Positions 23,837-33,560 of a DNA stretch of 46,972 bases are shown piece after piece. Position numbers and translations under genes: made by a program. The number at the start of each line of letters is the position of its first letter. The stretch's first letter is position 1. The DNA lies in NCBI GenBank assembly GCA_022446815.1, contig JAKVCD010000016.1, positions 26,522 through 73,493 of the forward strand. The letters run 5' to 3'. Under the pieces are notes generated by a model. It searched no databases and was not told where the DNA came from. It worked only from the letters and a program-made list of their open reading frames with translations. The DNA comes from Planctomycetota bacterium. GTDB taxonomy: Bacteria > Planctomycetota > UBA1135 > GCA-002686595.

Positions 23837-25762
23837 CTACTCTTCAAAGCGGTAGGTCGCAGCGCCGCTCATGTCCGTCGGCATGCTCAGTCCGAGCTTG
23901 AGTTGCATCTCGTCTCCAACGATGTCGCCAGCGCCGAAGCTGAGGGAGCCCGAGCCATCGGCCGCGATGAACTTCAGCCCGATGGTTGCGGGGGAGCTCT
24001 GCCACTCTGTGTCACCAGTCTCGTATGCGACGCCCGCCGCGTCCAAGAAGGTGTAGACGTAGTTGTAGGCGTAGCCGTCCGTACGGAAGAACAGGATAGA
24101 GTCTGGGCCGGGGGTCGCGCCGGGGGTCTCGAGCTGCCAAGTCGCGACGTAGGGTGGGTCCGCCTCTCGATGGTTGCAGCTGAGAGGCTCAGAGAGCTCT
24201 TCGGAGTATTGAGCCATTTGCCACATCAGATCCCAGTCAGCGGCAGCTGAGGGGTTGAACCAGGGGACAGGGCAGGTGTCGTCATCTGCTGTCGTCGCGC
24301 CGATGGAGAGGGCAAAGTGGATCATCCGGTTGCCGTCAGAGGTCATAGAGGGGTCTCCGATGATGTCGCCTGCTGCGAGCACATCTCCGACGCTGACAGC
24401 GGGCGGGTCTGCGATGTGTCCATAGCGCAGCTGAACGCCCGGGCGGACGCTCTGTGTGATGTCCCACTGAGCCGGTGTCCAGCCAGTGTTCAGCGTGATC
24501 GCAGTGATCTCTCCCGCCTCGGCAGCGATGACCTTTGCGCCTGCGATGTATGAGAAGTCGATCCCAGGGTGCCCGTCTTCTGCGTGTCCGCCGCCATGGA
24601 CGCCGAAGGGCCAAACTACGTAGTGATCCGTGGATATGTCGGAGAGATGAATCGGGAGTCCGATCGTGAGGGGCACGTCCTCACCGTTCCCAGTGAAGAC
24701 GACACGCCCAGCCTCGACCCCGATCATGTTCATGCCCGGCCCTGTAAACGTCGGCTCAGTCCGGGCGTAGACCTCCTCATGAACACCTGTGCTGGAGTGG
24801 GTCCCTGTGATCGTGAAGCTCCATGAGATGCGCGGCTCCCCTAGGAGGTAGGGGTGAACGTCGTCGCCGATGACAGTGAGGAGCTGCTGCGGTCCAGATA
24901 TCTCGACTTGCAGGTCTTCGTAGGTCGAGTACCAAGCGCTGAGTTGGCTCTCCCAATCTGCGCGGGTGAAGCCGTCGCTCTTGTATCCAGAGTGGAAGAC
25001 GTCTGCTGCGTCCATCGACTCACTCTCTACGTCATCAGCGAAGGCCCCGAGTGAGAGCAGGACGGCTTGGATGTGCTTGTCGGATGTGGCGCCACCTTTG
25101 CCGGCGAGGAAGGTGCTGCTCGTGATGCTCCCGTCGCAAGAGGTAGAGGTCCAAGCGCCGTCGAGCTGATTGGTCGCAGCGTCAAAGGTGCCGCTGAGGG
25201 AGCCCGTCTGGCCGCAGTCTCCCGTAGAGCTGGTTGTTATGTCGTGCGTACTCCCCGTCTCTATCCAGTCGTCGATCGTTCCGCCGCAGGCCATGAAGTT
25301 ACACGACTGGGTGCTGTTGAAGCCGCCGCCTTGGAAGTTGCCGCCGAGGTCCATCACGCGGCTGACATCGTGCAGGCCCAGGTCCGAGAGGTCGTACCAG
25401 ACCCATGACTCCTCGAGGAAGCGCTGCGGAGTCCGCTCGAGCGTGAGGGGGAGCGCAGCACCCTCTTGTAGGAAGACTCCCTCTAAGTCTCGTCCATTAC
25501 GGCGGACTCGGAGAGTCGCTGACCAATCCTCCGCGGAGCTCGCGTCACTCCCTCGGAGTTGGATGAGTGCGCCGCTGCCGTAGCGCTGTCCTGACTCGAC
25601 CCAGACCGTCGGTGATCCTGCGACGTAGCCGAGCAGCTCTCCGTCTGCCCGCTCGTGGAGGGTGATGTAGACGTCAGCTGAGACACCAGAGGCTTCATAG
25701 ACGCCTGTGAGGTCGGTGGGCGCTGCGAGCGTGAGGAGGAGGCTGCAGAGGGAGTGAGTCAT
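23837..25762 (-). CDS. Secreted protein with LytM/M23-like domain (active site altered)
   Basis: A 641-residue protein with a short N-terminal signal sequence (MTHSLCSLLLTLAAP). Residues about 15-240 are beta-rich and contain a Cys-rich stretch (SCNFMACGG). The LytM-like peptidase fold lies at about 380-510. HPGIDF supplies H398 and D402, and RYGHI supplies H449. The final motif, usually HxH, reads MIH (M480, H482), so one histidine of the pair is Met. M23 enzymes cut cell-wall peptide bridges. Planctomycetes often have thin or unusual walls, so this may be a binding domain or act on another peptide. The C-terminal 130 residues are a further beta-rich domain. Confidence 0.75.
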   Translation of the reverse strand: MTHSLCSLLLTLAAPTDLTGVYEASGVSADVYITLHERADGELLGYVAGSPTVWVESGQRYGSGALIQLRGSDASSAEDWSATLRVRRNGRDLEGVFLQEGAALPLTLERTPQRFLEESWVWYDLSDLGLHDVSRVMDLGGNFQGGGFNSTQSCNFMACGGTIDDWIETGSTHDITTSSTGDCGQTGSLSGTFDAATNQLDGAWTSTSCDGSITSSTFLAGKGGATSDKHIQAVLLSLGAFADDVESESMDAADVFHSGYKSDGFTRADWESQLSAWYSTYEDLQVEISGPQQLLTVIGDDVHPYLLGEPRISWSFTITGTHSSTGVHEEVYARTEPTFTGPGMNMIGVEAGRVVFTGNGEDVPLTIGLPIHLSDISTDHYVVWPFGVHGGGHAEDGHPGIDFSYIAGAKVIAAEAGEITAITLNTGWTPAQWDITQSVRPGVQLRYGHIADPPAVSVGDVLAAGDIIGDPSMTSDGNRMIHFALSIGATTADDDTCPVPWFNPSAAADWDLMWQMAQYSEELSEPLSCNHREADPPYVATWQLETPGATPGPDSILFFRTDGYAYNYVYTFLDAAGVAYETGDTEWQSSPATIGLKFIAADGSGSLSFGAGDIVGDEMQLKLGLSMPTDMSGAATYRFEE

Positions 25763-25835
25763 ATTTCTTATTGGGGCTTGTATAGGCGTCTCTCTCCGAT
25801 CTGTGAGGAGCCTCTTCCTGATCTGCTAGGTTTAG

Positions 25836-27701
25836 GTGATGAAGGAGAGAGAGCGAAGGGGACCCATTCAACTTTATCTGTGGATCTTGCTTTTGGCGTT
25901 GCCTGCGTGCGTTTCCGGGCAGCGAGAGCCTCTAAGACCCCATCAGGGCCCCAACATCATCGTTGTCATGCCGGATGACCAGGGCTGGGGTGACCTGTCC
26001 ATGCACGGCAACCCGGTCCTCCAGACTCCTCATCTAGACAGGCTCGCGGGCGAGAGCGCACGCCTAGCAGAGTTCTATGTGCACCCCGTCTGCACGCCTA
26101 CGCGCTCTGCGCTCATGACGGGCCGTCACCCGCAGCGCACGCGCGCGTTCGATACATATGTAGGTCGCGCGATGATGGAGCCTCGGGAGGTCACGATCGC
26201 AGAAGTCCTCCAAGCAGCGGGTTGGCGGACAGGAATCTTTGGTAAGTGGCACCTCGGAGACTGCAAGCCCACGCGACCGTTAGACCAAGGCTTCGAGCGG
26301 GCGTTGGTTCACAAGGGGGGCGGGATCGGTCAGCCGAGCGACCCCCTCGGTGCTGAGGGGAAGTACACCGACCCAGTCCTCATGGACCAAGGCGATGAGC
26401 GCGCCTTCGAGGGGTATTGCACGGATATCTACTTCGACGAGGCTATGGAGTGGATGAGAAGGGAGCGGGAGCATGGCGAGCGCTTCTTCTGCTACATCGC
26501 GCCGAACGCGCCACACACGCCGCTGCATGACGTGCCGCAGGCGCTCTATGAGAAGTACAAAGCGATGGATCTCTCAAAGGAGGTCTTCCTCGGCGGCGCA
26601 GGTCATGAGCCGGCAGAGGTCGAGACGGACAGGCTTGCGCGCATCTACGCGATGATCGAGAACATCGATGAGAACATGGGGCGCTTGCTTGAGTTCTTGA
26701 GCGCGGAGCAGCTTGAGCGAGATACGCTCCTCGTCTTCCTGTGTGACAACGGTCCACAAGGGCGACGCTTCGTAGACGGGCTCCGCGGGGCGAAGGGGAA
26801 CGTTTACGAGGGAGGGGTCAGGAGCCCCCTGTTCTTGCGCTGGCCTGGAAGACTCTCCGTTGGCGACGTAGAGGGCGACTTCGGTGCGCACCTTGACCTC
26901 TTTCCTACTCTCTTGGAGGTCGCAGGGGTCGAGGCGCCCCAAGGGCTCGAGCTCGATGGGCGCAGCCTGCTCCCGCTTCTGCGCGGCGAAGAGTGTGAGC
27001 CCAGAGCGCCTCTCGTCGTGCAATGGAACCGCGGTGACTGGCCCATCAAGGGGCAGAACGCCTTCGTGAGAGAGGGGCGGTGGAAGCTCGTGAACTATGC
27101 GAACGCCCAGCCGCGTGAGGAGGCACCGCCCTGGGAGCCGGAGCTCTATGACCTCTCACAGGACCCCTATGAGCGCGTGGATGTGTCGAAGGCGAACCCT
27201 GCTGTGGTCACGCGCTTGAGCTCGGTCTACGAGGAGTGGCTTGAAGATGTCGGCGCGGTCTCCCCTGATGAGAACGAGGCCTACTACCGCTGGAGCCGCT
27301 TTGGTCCTCCGCCGATTCACATCGGCGGAGAGGGCGCAGAGCGCGTTGTGCTCACGCGACAAGATTGGCGCAGGCACGCTGGTCGTGGCTGGGGGCAGAG
27401 CGGCTCTTGGCAAGTGCTCTTTACTGACGGGGGTCTGTTCGCGAGCGAGCAGCGACCCTGGACGGCTACGGTCGTGCTCCCCGCAGATGTGAAGCCTGCG
27501 CAGGTCAGGCTCGGGATCAACTCAGGGGTTTGGACTTACATCACCTGGGAGGGCGAGGTGGAGGAGGGCTCCAGGGAGGTCGTGCTGGAAGAGGTCGCAA
27601 ACGCCTGGGTCCCTGGGAAGCCCAGCACGGTGACCTGCGAGCTCCTGATGGGCGATGGCGCTGAGCCGCGCGCGCCTCACCAGGTGATTTTCTCTCGCTG
27701 A
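25836..27701 (+). CDS. Lipoprotein arylsulfatase
   Basis: A 621-residue type I sulfatase. A lipobox (ALPAC, Cys25) predicts export and lipid attachment. The formylglycine motif is CTPTRSALMTGRH (Cys86 converted, Arg90 supporting), the first metal site is MPDDQGWGD, GKWHLGD (K137, H139) and CDNG are also present. Sulfatases hydrolyse sulfate esters; in planctomycetes many act on algal polysaccharides. About 140 C-terminal residues after the sulfatase domain form an extra beta-rich module. GTG 25836 and ATG 25839 are equally possible starts. No sulfatase-maturating enzyme lies in the window, so activation would depend on one encoded elsewhere. Confidence 0.93.
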   Translation: MMKERERRGPIQLYLWILLLALPACVSGQREPLRPHQGPNIIVVMPDDQGWGDLSMHGNPVLQTPHLDRLAGESARLAEFYVHPVCTPTRSALMTGRHPQRTRAFDTYVGRAMMEPREVTIAEVLQAAGWRTGIFGKWHLGDCKPTRPLDQGFERALVHKGGGIGQPSDPLGAEGKYTDPVLMDQGDERAFEGYCTDIYFDEAMEWMRREREHGERFFCYIAPNAPHTPLHDVPQALYEKYKAMDLSKEVFLGGAGHEPAEVETDRLARIYAMIENIDENMGRLLEFLSAEQLERDTLLVFLCDNGPQGRRFVDGLRGAKGNVYEGGVRSPLFLRWPGRLSVGDVEGDFGAHLDLFPTLLEVAGVEAPQGLELDGRSLLPLLRGEECEPRAPLVVQWNRGDWPIKGQNAFVREGRWKLVNYANAQPREEAPPWEPELYDLSQDPYERVDVSKANPAVVTRLSSVYEEWLEDVGAVSPDENEAYYRWSRFGPPPIHIGGEGAERVVLTRQDWRRHAGRGWGQSGSWQVLFTDGGLFASEQRPWTATVVLPADVKPAQVRLGINSGVWTYITWEGEVEEGSREVVLEEVANAWVPGKPSTVTCELLMGDGAEPRAPHQVIFSR

Positions 27702-28097
27702 AGTCCCTCCTTAGCCCAAGTGTCTATGGAGGAGCGGCTTGCCCCACCCCTAGAGGGGGCCAAATAGACCCTCTAAGGCCTATTGCCCATAGACGGCGCC
27801 TAGGAAATTTCATACACTCCTCCTACACCACGCCTCAGAAGGTCGCGCTCTCCCGTCAGAGCGGGTCCCTTCCGGTCTCTTCGGAGTCTGGTCGAAGTTC
27901 TCGGGCGTGGCCCTAGTTCAGGGGAGACCCTGAGCCAGGTGGCAATGAGGCCGACCGCGCCCCAGGAGGAGGCCGGTGGCGCTGCTTCTGCAGCGTACAT
28001 CGGATCCCAGGTGGCACTCTGAGACGGGTCAGGGTGCCTCTTGGATCCGGCCCTCCTTCGCTTTAGACCCTCGACTCAGAGGCTAAGAGGGGTGAGG
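27702..28097. other. 396-base intergenic region with nested inverted repeats
   Basis: No convincing gene was found here. A 66-codon minus-strand frame (27800-28000) has arginine-rich shadow composition. The left third holds two nested perfect inverted repeats, annotated separately. The right part is plain high-GC sequence with the likely promoter and leader of the SBBP-repeat gene; GAGG sits just before its ATG at 28098. Confidence 0.6.
27722..27794 (+). repeat. Nested inverted repeats downstream of the sulfatase
   Basis: An outer 8-base pair of arms, GTCTATGG (27722-27729) and CCATAGAC (27787-27794), encloses an inner 7-base hairpin, TAGAGGG (27751-27757) with CCCTCTA (27769-27775). Both are perfect. 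No T-run follows, so a simple intrinsic terminator is unlikely; a structured 3' UTR or protein-bound site is possible. Confidence 0.55.
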
Positions 28098-30614
28098 ATG
28101 GATCTCAGCGCGGGAGCTCGCCCGCGACCTCTCATGCTCTGCTTCGCGTCTCTTCTACTCGCAGCACCTTTAGCCCTCTCCGAGCCAGAGGATCGCTCTG
28201 CGCGCTCAGCCCTCGAGGTCGCTGAGGTGGGCCAGGCCTGGGTTGAGAATCGCGGCCAGTGGCCAGAGCACGTGGACTATGTGTTTCGGAGCGGCCCAGT
28301 CCGCGCTTGGTTGGGAGGCGGAGCGCTCTGGATTGAACGCCACGCCCTCGTCGGCGATCGGGAGCAGGAGGTGAGAGCCCACGCTGTGAAGATCAGCATC
28401 GAGTCTGCCTCGCTGGGCGGCGCTGTAGGTGTGGAGCGCGCTCCAGGCGAACAGAGCTACCTCCTGGGCGAGGATCGCTCTCGCTGGGTGCGAGGAGCCC
28501 CAGGCTGGCGAAGCCTGTCGTGCTCTGAGCTCCTCCCAGGCGTTGACTTTGTGCTCCGACCCGAGGGCGAGAGCTTCGCCTATGACCTGCACCTCGGGCC
28601 TGGCGTCGACGAGCGCGAGGTCTCCATGCTGGTCGAGGGCGCCCGTCGACTCCGAGTCGACGAGGACGGCGCGCTCCTCGTGGAGACCCCTCTCGGTGAG
28701 CTCCGACAGCGCGCGCCCATCGTTTGGGAGCTTGATAAGGCTGGCGAGCGTCACCCCGTCGAAGCACGCTTCCTCTGTCATGGCAAGGACCGCTACGGCT
28801 TCGCGGTTGAGCGCGCAGATCGTGATCGCGCGCTCGTCATAGATCCCGGCTTCGAGTGGGGGACCTATCTCGGAGGGACGGACTTAGATCGGGTCTATGA
28901 CTTGTGTGTCCTCAACTCTGGCGTCGCCGCCGTCTGCGGGATCAGCTACTCCTTGGAGTTCCCGACCGTCGCTGGCTCTTATTCCACCTCCCTCACTGGG
29001 CTCTCGGACGCCTTTGTTTTCGTGCTCTCACCGAACGGGCGCTACATGATGCAGGCCACCTACGTAGGGGGAACGGATGACGACGAGGCGACCTCCCTCG
29101 TCCACCTCGACGGGGCTGGCTTCGTCCTCGCAGGCTCGACCCTCTCGCAGGACTTCCCTGTGCCTCCCGCTGCCTACCAGCCCCAGCACGCCGGCGGCTC
29201 AGATGGCTTTGTCTTGGCCTTCGGATCTCTCATGCAGACGATCACAGCAGGGACCTTCCTCGGGACGGGTGGCAACGACCGCGTGCGCGATCTCTCGCGC
29301 TCGCCAGAGGGCTACGACGTGTGCGGCTCGACGAGCTCTGCAGGCTTCCCTACGACGGCGGGGTCGTGGCAGACGAGCTTTGGCGGGGGGAACGGCATCA
29401 CGGGGGACGGCTTCTTGACGCGCTTTAACGCCGACCTCAATCAGCTGCAGTGGTCGACCTTCGTAGGCGGCACTCAAAATGACCTCGCCATCGCCCTCGA
29501 GACAGACGCCGAGGGGCGCGTGCTGCTGTGTGGCTCTACGAGCTCCCCGAACTATCCGGTCACCTCAGGTTCTTATGACAGCACGCAGAACGGCGGCACA
29601 GACGGCTTCGTCGCGCTCGTTGATGGGAGCGGGCAGTTCGCACACTTCTCGACGTTTCTTGGCGGAGCCTCTACAGACCTCGCGCTCAGCGTGTGCTTTG
29701 GTCCGCAAGGCGACGTGATCGTTGGGGGCTCGACGGAATCGCCAAACTTTCCTGTCAGCTCAGGGGCACTCGACACGAGCTATGGTGGCCTCGGGGACGG
29801 GTACCTTATGAGGCTCAGCGCAGACGGGGCCTCGCAGGCCTGGTGCACCTTCCTCGGCGATGACGAACTCGACGTGGTGAACGCGGTGGCTTACAGCGAG
29901 GCCTTGGGCGTCGTCGCGGCAGGGACGACGCGCTCCCTCGGCTACCCCGTGACCCCCTATGCCTACGACAAGAGCTACAACGGCGTCCCTGGCCTCGGGT
30001 TCTCTGACGCTGTGCTCACCTCGTTTGGCGTGGATGGTGAGCTCACATACTCAACCTACTATGGAGGTCACCAGGACGATGACGCCCTCGCCCTAGCCTT
30101 GCATGGCGCGGACTGTGTCGTCGCGGGTTGGACGACCTCGAACAATCTCCCCACAGGGGGGCAGGTCTTCGATCCGACGTATGACTACTCTGGGATCCCG
30201 GACGGGTTCTGCATCCGGATCTCTCTGGATCGCTACCCGCTCTACTATGGCGACGGCAAGGTGACCTCCGCGGGGAACTTGCCCGAGCTCTACATCAGCG
30301 GCTTTCCGAGCGCGTCTTACGGCCCTTATCAGCTTTGGCTCGACACCTACTTGAGCGCGAATGAGGTGGGTTATCTGATTCACGCCGGCTCTGCTCGAGA
30401 CGTCCCCTTCGCAGGCGGCTCCCTGTTGGTAGGGCTACCTATCCACCGCGGCGAGCTCTTGCAGTTCGACATCTTCGGTGGCGCAGGCGTGAGCATCGAC
30501 ATCACGCCGGAGATGATCGGTCAAACCTGGTACTTGCAGGGCTGGTTCACAGACTCAAACGATCCGCTGGGCGTAGGCCTCACCAGCGGCATTGAGATCA
30601 CTTGGTATCCCTGA
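28098..30614 (+). CDS. Secreted SBBP-repeat beta-propeller protein with C-terminal module
   Basis: An 838-residue exported protein. ATG 28098 (with GAGG just upstream) gives a signal peptide (LMLCFASLLLAAPLALS). Residues about 45-260 match the N-terminal domain usual in SBBP proteins (WVENRGQWPEHVDYVFRSG, then LLPGVDFVLRPEG, VIDPGFEWGTYLGG). Seven SBBP repeats follow, each opening with a T-[FY]-[LVY]-G motif: TYLGGTDLD, TYVGGTDDD, TFLGTGGND, TFVGGTQND, TFLGGASTD, TFLGDDELD and TYYGGHQDD. Such proteins are predicted to fold as propellers on the cell surface. The last 125 residues form a separate C-terminal module ending in GIEITWYP, related to two other exported proteins of this window. Confidence 0.88.
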   Translation: MDLSAGARPRPLMLCFASLLLAAPLALSEPEDRSARSALEVAEVGQAWVENRGQWPEHVDYVFRSGPVRAWLGGGALWIERHALVGDREQEVRAHAVKISIESASLGGAVGVERAPGEQSYLLGEDRSRWVRGAPGWRSLSCSELLPGVDFVLRPEGESFAYDLHLGPGVDEREVSMLVEGARRLRVDEDGALLVETPLGELRQRAPIVWELDKAGERHPVEARFLCHGKDRYGFAVERADRDRALVIDPGFEWGTYLGGTDLDRVYDLCVLNSGVAAVCGISYSLEFPTVAGSYSTSLTGLSDAFVFVLSPNGRYMMQATYVGGTDDDEATSLVHLDGAGFVLAGSTLSQDFPVPPAAYQPQHAGGSDGFVLAFGSLMQTITAGTFLGTGGNDRVRDLSRSPEGYDVCGSTSSAGFPTTAGSWQTSFGGGNGITGDGFLTRFNADLNQLQWSTFVGGTQNDLAIALETDAEGRVLLCGSTSSPNYPVTSGSYDSTQNGGTDGFVALVDGSGQFAHFSTFLGGASTDLALSVCFGPQGDVIVGGSTESPNFPVSSGALDTSYGGLGDGYLMRLSADGASQAWCTFLGDDELDVVNAVAYSEALGVVAAGTTRSLGYPVTPYAYDKSYNGVPGLGFSDAVLTSFGVDGELTYSTYYGGHQDDDALALALHGADCVVAGWTTSNNLPTGGQVFDPTYDYSGIPDGFCIRISLDRYPLYYGDGKVTSAGNLPELYISGFPSASYGPYQLWLDTYLSANEVGYLIHAGSARDVPFAGGSLLVGLPIHRGELLQFDIFGGAGVSIDITPEMIGQTWYLQGWFTDSNDPLGVGLTSGIEITWYP

Positions 30615-30617
30615 GGG

Positions 30618-30956
30618 TCAACGGAAGCGAGTCGGTTGCTTGACCTTTCCGCTACGGGCGAAGCCGCGAGGCTCCTCCTCCTCCTCCTCGGCGCTTGGAG
30701 TCCAGCTGGCTTGTGTGCCGCGGCTGCGCTGCTCAGGGGTGAGGATGGGCTCCTCGACCAAGGGGTCATCCGCCTTGGAGAGAGGGCGCATGAGCTCTTC
30801 CCTCTGTCGCTGAGAAGGGATGGGCCCGAAGACGCCGCCCTCGTCTCGCAGCATCCAGTTGACCTCCTCCCAGAGGGCTCTCATGACCGGCAACCACAAC
30901 GGGGTGGTGACGAGCAAGATCAATAGGCGGCCGCCAGTGTCCTGAAAGAAGTCCAT
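30618..30956 (-). CDS. Small membrane protein, function unknown
   Basis: A 112-residue protein. One membrane helix (about residues 8-27: GRLLILLVTTPLWLPVMRAL) is followed by a charged, proline- and glutamate-rich tail with a run of six Glu residues. No family was recognised. It converges with the SBBP gene, 3 bases apart, and is downstream of a small zinc-motif protein on the same strand. The open frame and a sensible helix/tail layout support it as real. Confidence 0.6.
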   Translation of the reverse strand: MDFFQDTGGRLLILLVTTPLWLPVMRALWEEVNWMLRDEGGVFGPIPSQRQREELMRPLSKADDPLVEEPILTPEQRSRGTQASWTPSAEEEEEEPRGFARSGKVKQPTRFR

Positions 30957-31049
30957 AAGAGCGCGATCTCCACCCCATCTATCGGCCGTTGAGGGGCGCA
31001 GACTTTCGCCTTGAGCGTCGCACCCGACGCTAGGCTCACTTAGGGGCTA

Positions 31050-31247
31050 TCAGGCGCCCTTCGCGTCCCAGCTACGCTCCAAGCCGCAGCGGACGCAGCG
31101 CTGGAAGAATCGGGGCTCTTGCTCAGTGCGCTGCTCGAGCTCGGACATGTTCTTGCTCGCAGTCCAGACGATCTTGGGGTCTTCCACGTGGTACTGCCAA
31201 GTGTGTCCGAACACCTTGCAGAGGAAGGGCTTGGGGATGATTCTCAT
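31050..31247 (-). CDS. Small CxxH/CxxC zinc-motif protein
   Basis: A 65-residue protein. The pattern LCKVFGHTW near the N-terminus and RCVRCGLE near the C-terminus give a Cys-His/Cys-Cys zinc-binding site, as in the DUF1660-type small zinc proteins. The middle is polar and charged. Function is unknown. It lies 93 bases upstream of the small membrane-protein gene and 78 bases downstream of the PHP-type hydrolase gene, all on the minus strand. Confidence 0.65.
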   Translation of the reverse strand: MRIIPKPFLCKVFGHTWQYHVEDPKIVWTASKNMSELEQRTEQEPRFFQRCVRCGLERSWDAKGA

Positions 31248-31325
31248 GACGGTCTAGGCCGGAGGATGGGTCCAGTCAGGATTAGAGAGGGCGCGGAGCG
31301 GGGTGGCAAGCACACAGGTCGAGAA

Positions 31326-33560
31326 TCAGGGCTGGATTGTGAAGGCAGCGGCCTGGGACATGGCTGAGTTCCCGGGGTCTCCAGGGCTCCGGAACCAGAA
31401 CTGGCTATAGACAGTGAGCCCCGGCTGGAGGGCGGGGTCGCTTCCACCGCTCATGTAGGCGTTGAAATTGAAGCTGAAGCTGCCTGAGCAGTCCACAGGC
31501 GGCGGGCCACCAGCGGAGTTTTGGACCCCAGTGCGGCGGATCGGAGGCTGAACGCAGAGGGTGCCGGCGTTGAAGGGGTTGAAGGTCGGAGCGAAGCCGT
31601 AGAAGAAGATCCCGTTGCGGTTCGAAGGCGCAGGGCTGGCTTCGATGATGAAGGGCGAGGAGGAGGTCGTGCTCGGCGCTCCAGTGAAGGAGATGTCGAG
31701 GGAGCAGCCCTGGAGGACGGGAGTTGAGGTGCAGTAGGCGACCGGGTCAGAGGTCGCCGGCTGGAAGAACACGGGGTTGCCGTAGGCGTTGCCACCGTCG
31801 GTCTCAGCGTAGACGCGGTACCAAGTCCGAGTTTGGGTGTTCAGGGTGTGGGGGAACTCGAAGACACCAGAGCCGGAGAGGGTCCCGCTCTGAGCGAGGA
31901 CGCTCTCAGAAGAGTCTCCGACCTTGCCGTAGAAGATGGTGATGTTTCCAGAGGAGGAGCCGAAGTTGTAGTGGGCGCGCGCCGTGATTGAAGCCGCGGG
32001 GGAGCTCGGCGGAAGAGTTTGCACGGTGCCCATAGGGAGGGCTTGACCACCGATTAAGACGTCACCGATGAGGACCGGCCCGTTGGAGATGTAGAGCCTT
32101 CCCTGTCGGAGAAGCTCCAAGAGGTTCTCGTTGTTGAACTCCTCTCCGCTAAAGAGGACGCAGTTCGCGCCGTAGGCGAAGGCTTCGTTGTGAGTGTCGC
32201 TGCCGGAGTACCCATAAAGGATCCTCCCGTTGAGGAGCCAGTCAACCCAAGTCCCGACGTGGCTGCCTTGGCCTGACATGGATGAGCCGCTCCAGATCTC
32301 TACGCCGTGAAGACTGCCTGCTTCTTGTCCGGTCGTTGCTGAGATGCTCTCCCATCCCCAGGTGCTTGCGTCAGGGTGGTTGGCGACACCGAAGCCTCCT
32401 TGAGCGTTGATAACAGCGAGGTTTTGGTCAAAAGGCTCCAGTACGTCCGAGAAGAGCCCATTGCAGAAGCCCAAGAAGCCCTGTTCGCCACCGTTGATGC
32501 GGCTCGTGATTCCGTGAGCCCCCATGTGGTTTGTTGAGGTGGTGCCCAAGCAGAGGATGTCTGAGAGATCCGAGCCCGATTGGCTGCCGACCTCGTCACT
32601 TGAGAGCTCGAGGTGAGGCAGGATCTGGAAGCTGCTGTCGGATGCGGACAGGCATTCGGTGACGATGGTCTGGTATTCAGCGTCGTCGTTGACGCAGTAG
32701 GAGTGGTCGGTGGCCGTATACCAGTTAGTCCCTAGGGCAGCGAATTGTGACCTGAGCTGGGCATAGCTGAAGCTCCCCGTCAGCTGAAAGCTCTCTGCAG
32801 CGCAGTTCTCTGATGGTGCGCAGGCCCCGGCAGCCTCACCGTGGCATGAATGGACATGCATGTCACCTCGCTGGATGACTGTCGCGCCCATGGTCTGGGC
32901 GTATGTTTGGGGGACATCAAGGGCGCGCGGCAAGAGCTCGACGCGAGCGGTCGTCGAGGTGCTGCGCTGTTGCTGGCCCTGGGTGGACCATGTGACGCTG
33001 AGAGTCAACTCTACCTCGGTGCCGGGTGCGTCCTCAGTTGTGAAGAGCTCGCCGAGCTGGAGGGTAAAGGGAACCTCGTGCATGGGAAGCTCCCGTCCAG
33101 CGGCCCACTCTCGCCTAAGCTGGGCTAGCAACGCCTCGCCCTCGTGGATCTTCTGCTCGACCTTGTGTCCTAGGAAGAAGCCTGCGCGGTCATCAGCAAA
33201 GTCTCTACGCCGTCCGTGGATGTGAGAGATCTCGTGTGGCAGTCGCTCGACGATCGCACCAAGCTGCCCAAAGCGAGGGTCTCCAAAGAGCTCTCGTTCG
33301 ACGGGCAGGTCGACGAGGACTCCGTCAGGGCTGGAGATTTGAACCCGATCCACAGTGACCTCGCGACCGTCAACGGGGTCGTAGACCATCACCGCGCTCG
33401 CGACCCCGAGGAGCTCGGAGGCTGAGCGCATCACATGAGGGACGAGGACGAGGTCGGCGCCTGACTCTTTTTCGGCGGGGCCTTGGCTTGCGGCGAAGGC
33501 GAGGGCTGCGACGAGGGAGAAGGCGGCGAAGCGGCGTAGTGAATGGAGGGTGTCTTTCAT
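31326..33560 (-). CDS. Exported PHP-type metallohydrolase (CehA/McbA-like) with C-terminal module
   Basis: A 744-residue protein with a signal peptide (residues about 8-26). The PHP-type metal site is spread over GDMHVHSCH (232-240), TDHS (284-287), NHPD (394-397) and GSDTH (453-457). That order matches CehA/McbA-type PHP hydrolases, which cleave phosphoesters or related esters with bound metals. The N-terminal 220 residues are a separate domain with His-rich HEISHIHGRRRD. About 130 C-terminal residues (from YCTSTPVLQGCSLDI, ending SQAAAFTIQP) resemble the C-terminal module of the two neighbouring exported proteins. The natural substrate is unknown. Confidence 0.8.
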   Translation of the reverse strand: MKDTLHSLRRFAAFSLVAALAFAASQGPAEKESGADLVLVPHVMRSASELLGVASAVMVYDPVDGREVTVDRVQISSPDGVLVDLPVERELFGDPRFGQLGAIVERLPHEISHIHGRRRDFADDRAGFFLGHKVEQKIHEGEALLAQLRREWAAGRELPMHEVPFTLQLGELFTTEDAPGTEVELTLSVTWSTQGQQQRSTSTTARVELLPRALDVPQTYAQTMGATVIQRGDMHVHSCHGEAAGACAPSENCAAESFQLTGSFSYAQLRSQFAALGTNWYTATDHSYCVNDDAEYQTIVTECLSASDSSFQILPHLELSSDEVGSQSGSDLSDILCLGTTSTNHMGAHGITSRINGGEQGFLGFCNGLFSDVLEPFDQNLAVINAQGGFGVANHPDASTWGWESISATTGQEAGSLHGVEIWSGSSMSGQGSHVGTWVDWLLNGRILYGYSGSDTHNEAFAYGANCVLFSGEEFNNENLLELLRQGRLYISNGPVLIGDVLIGGQALPMGTVQTLPPSSPAASITARAHYNFGSSSGNITIFYGKVGDSSESVLAQSGTLSGSGVFEFPHTLNTQTRTWYRVYAETDGGNAYGNPVFFQPATSDPVAYCTSTPVLQGCSLDISFTGAPSTTSSSPFIIEASPAPSNRNGIFFYGFAPTFNPFNAGTLCVQPPIRRTGVQNSAGGPPPVDCSGSFSFNFNAYMSGGSDPALQPGLTVYSQFWFRSPGDPGNSAMSQAAAFTIQP

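Noticed and set aside
27800..28000. A 66-codon minus-strand frame in the large intergenic region
   Set aside because: Arginine-rich, no ribosome site or motif, and no neighbour to join.
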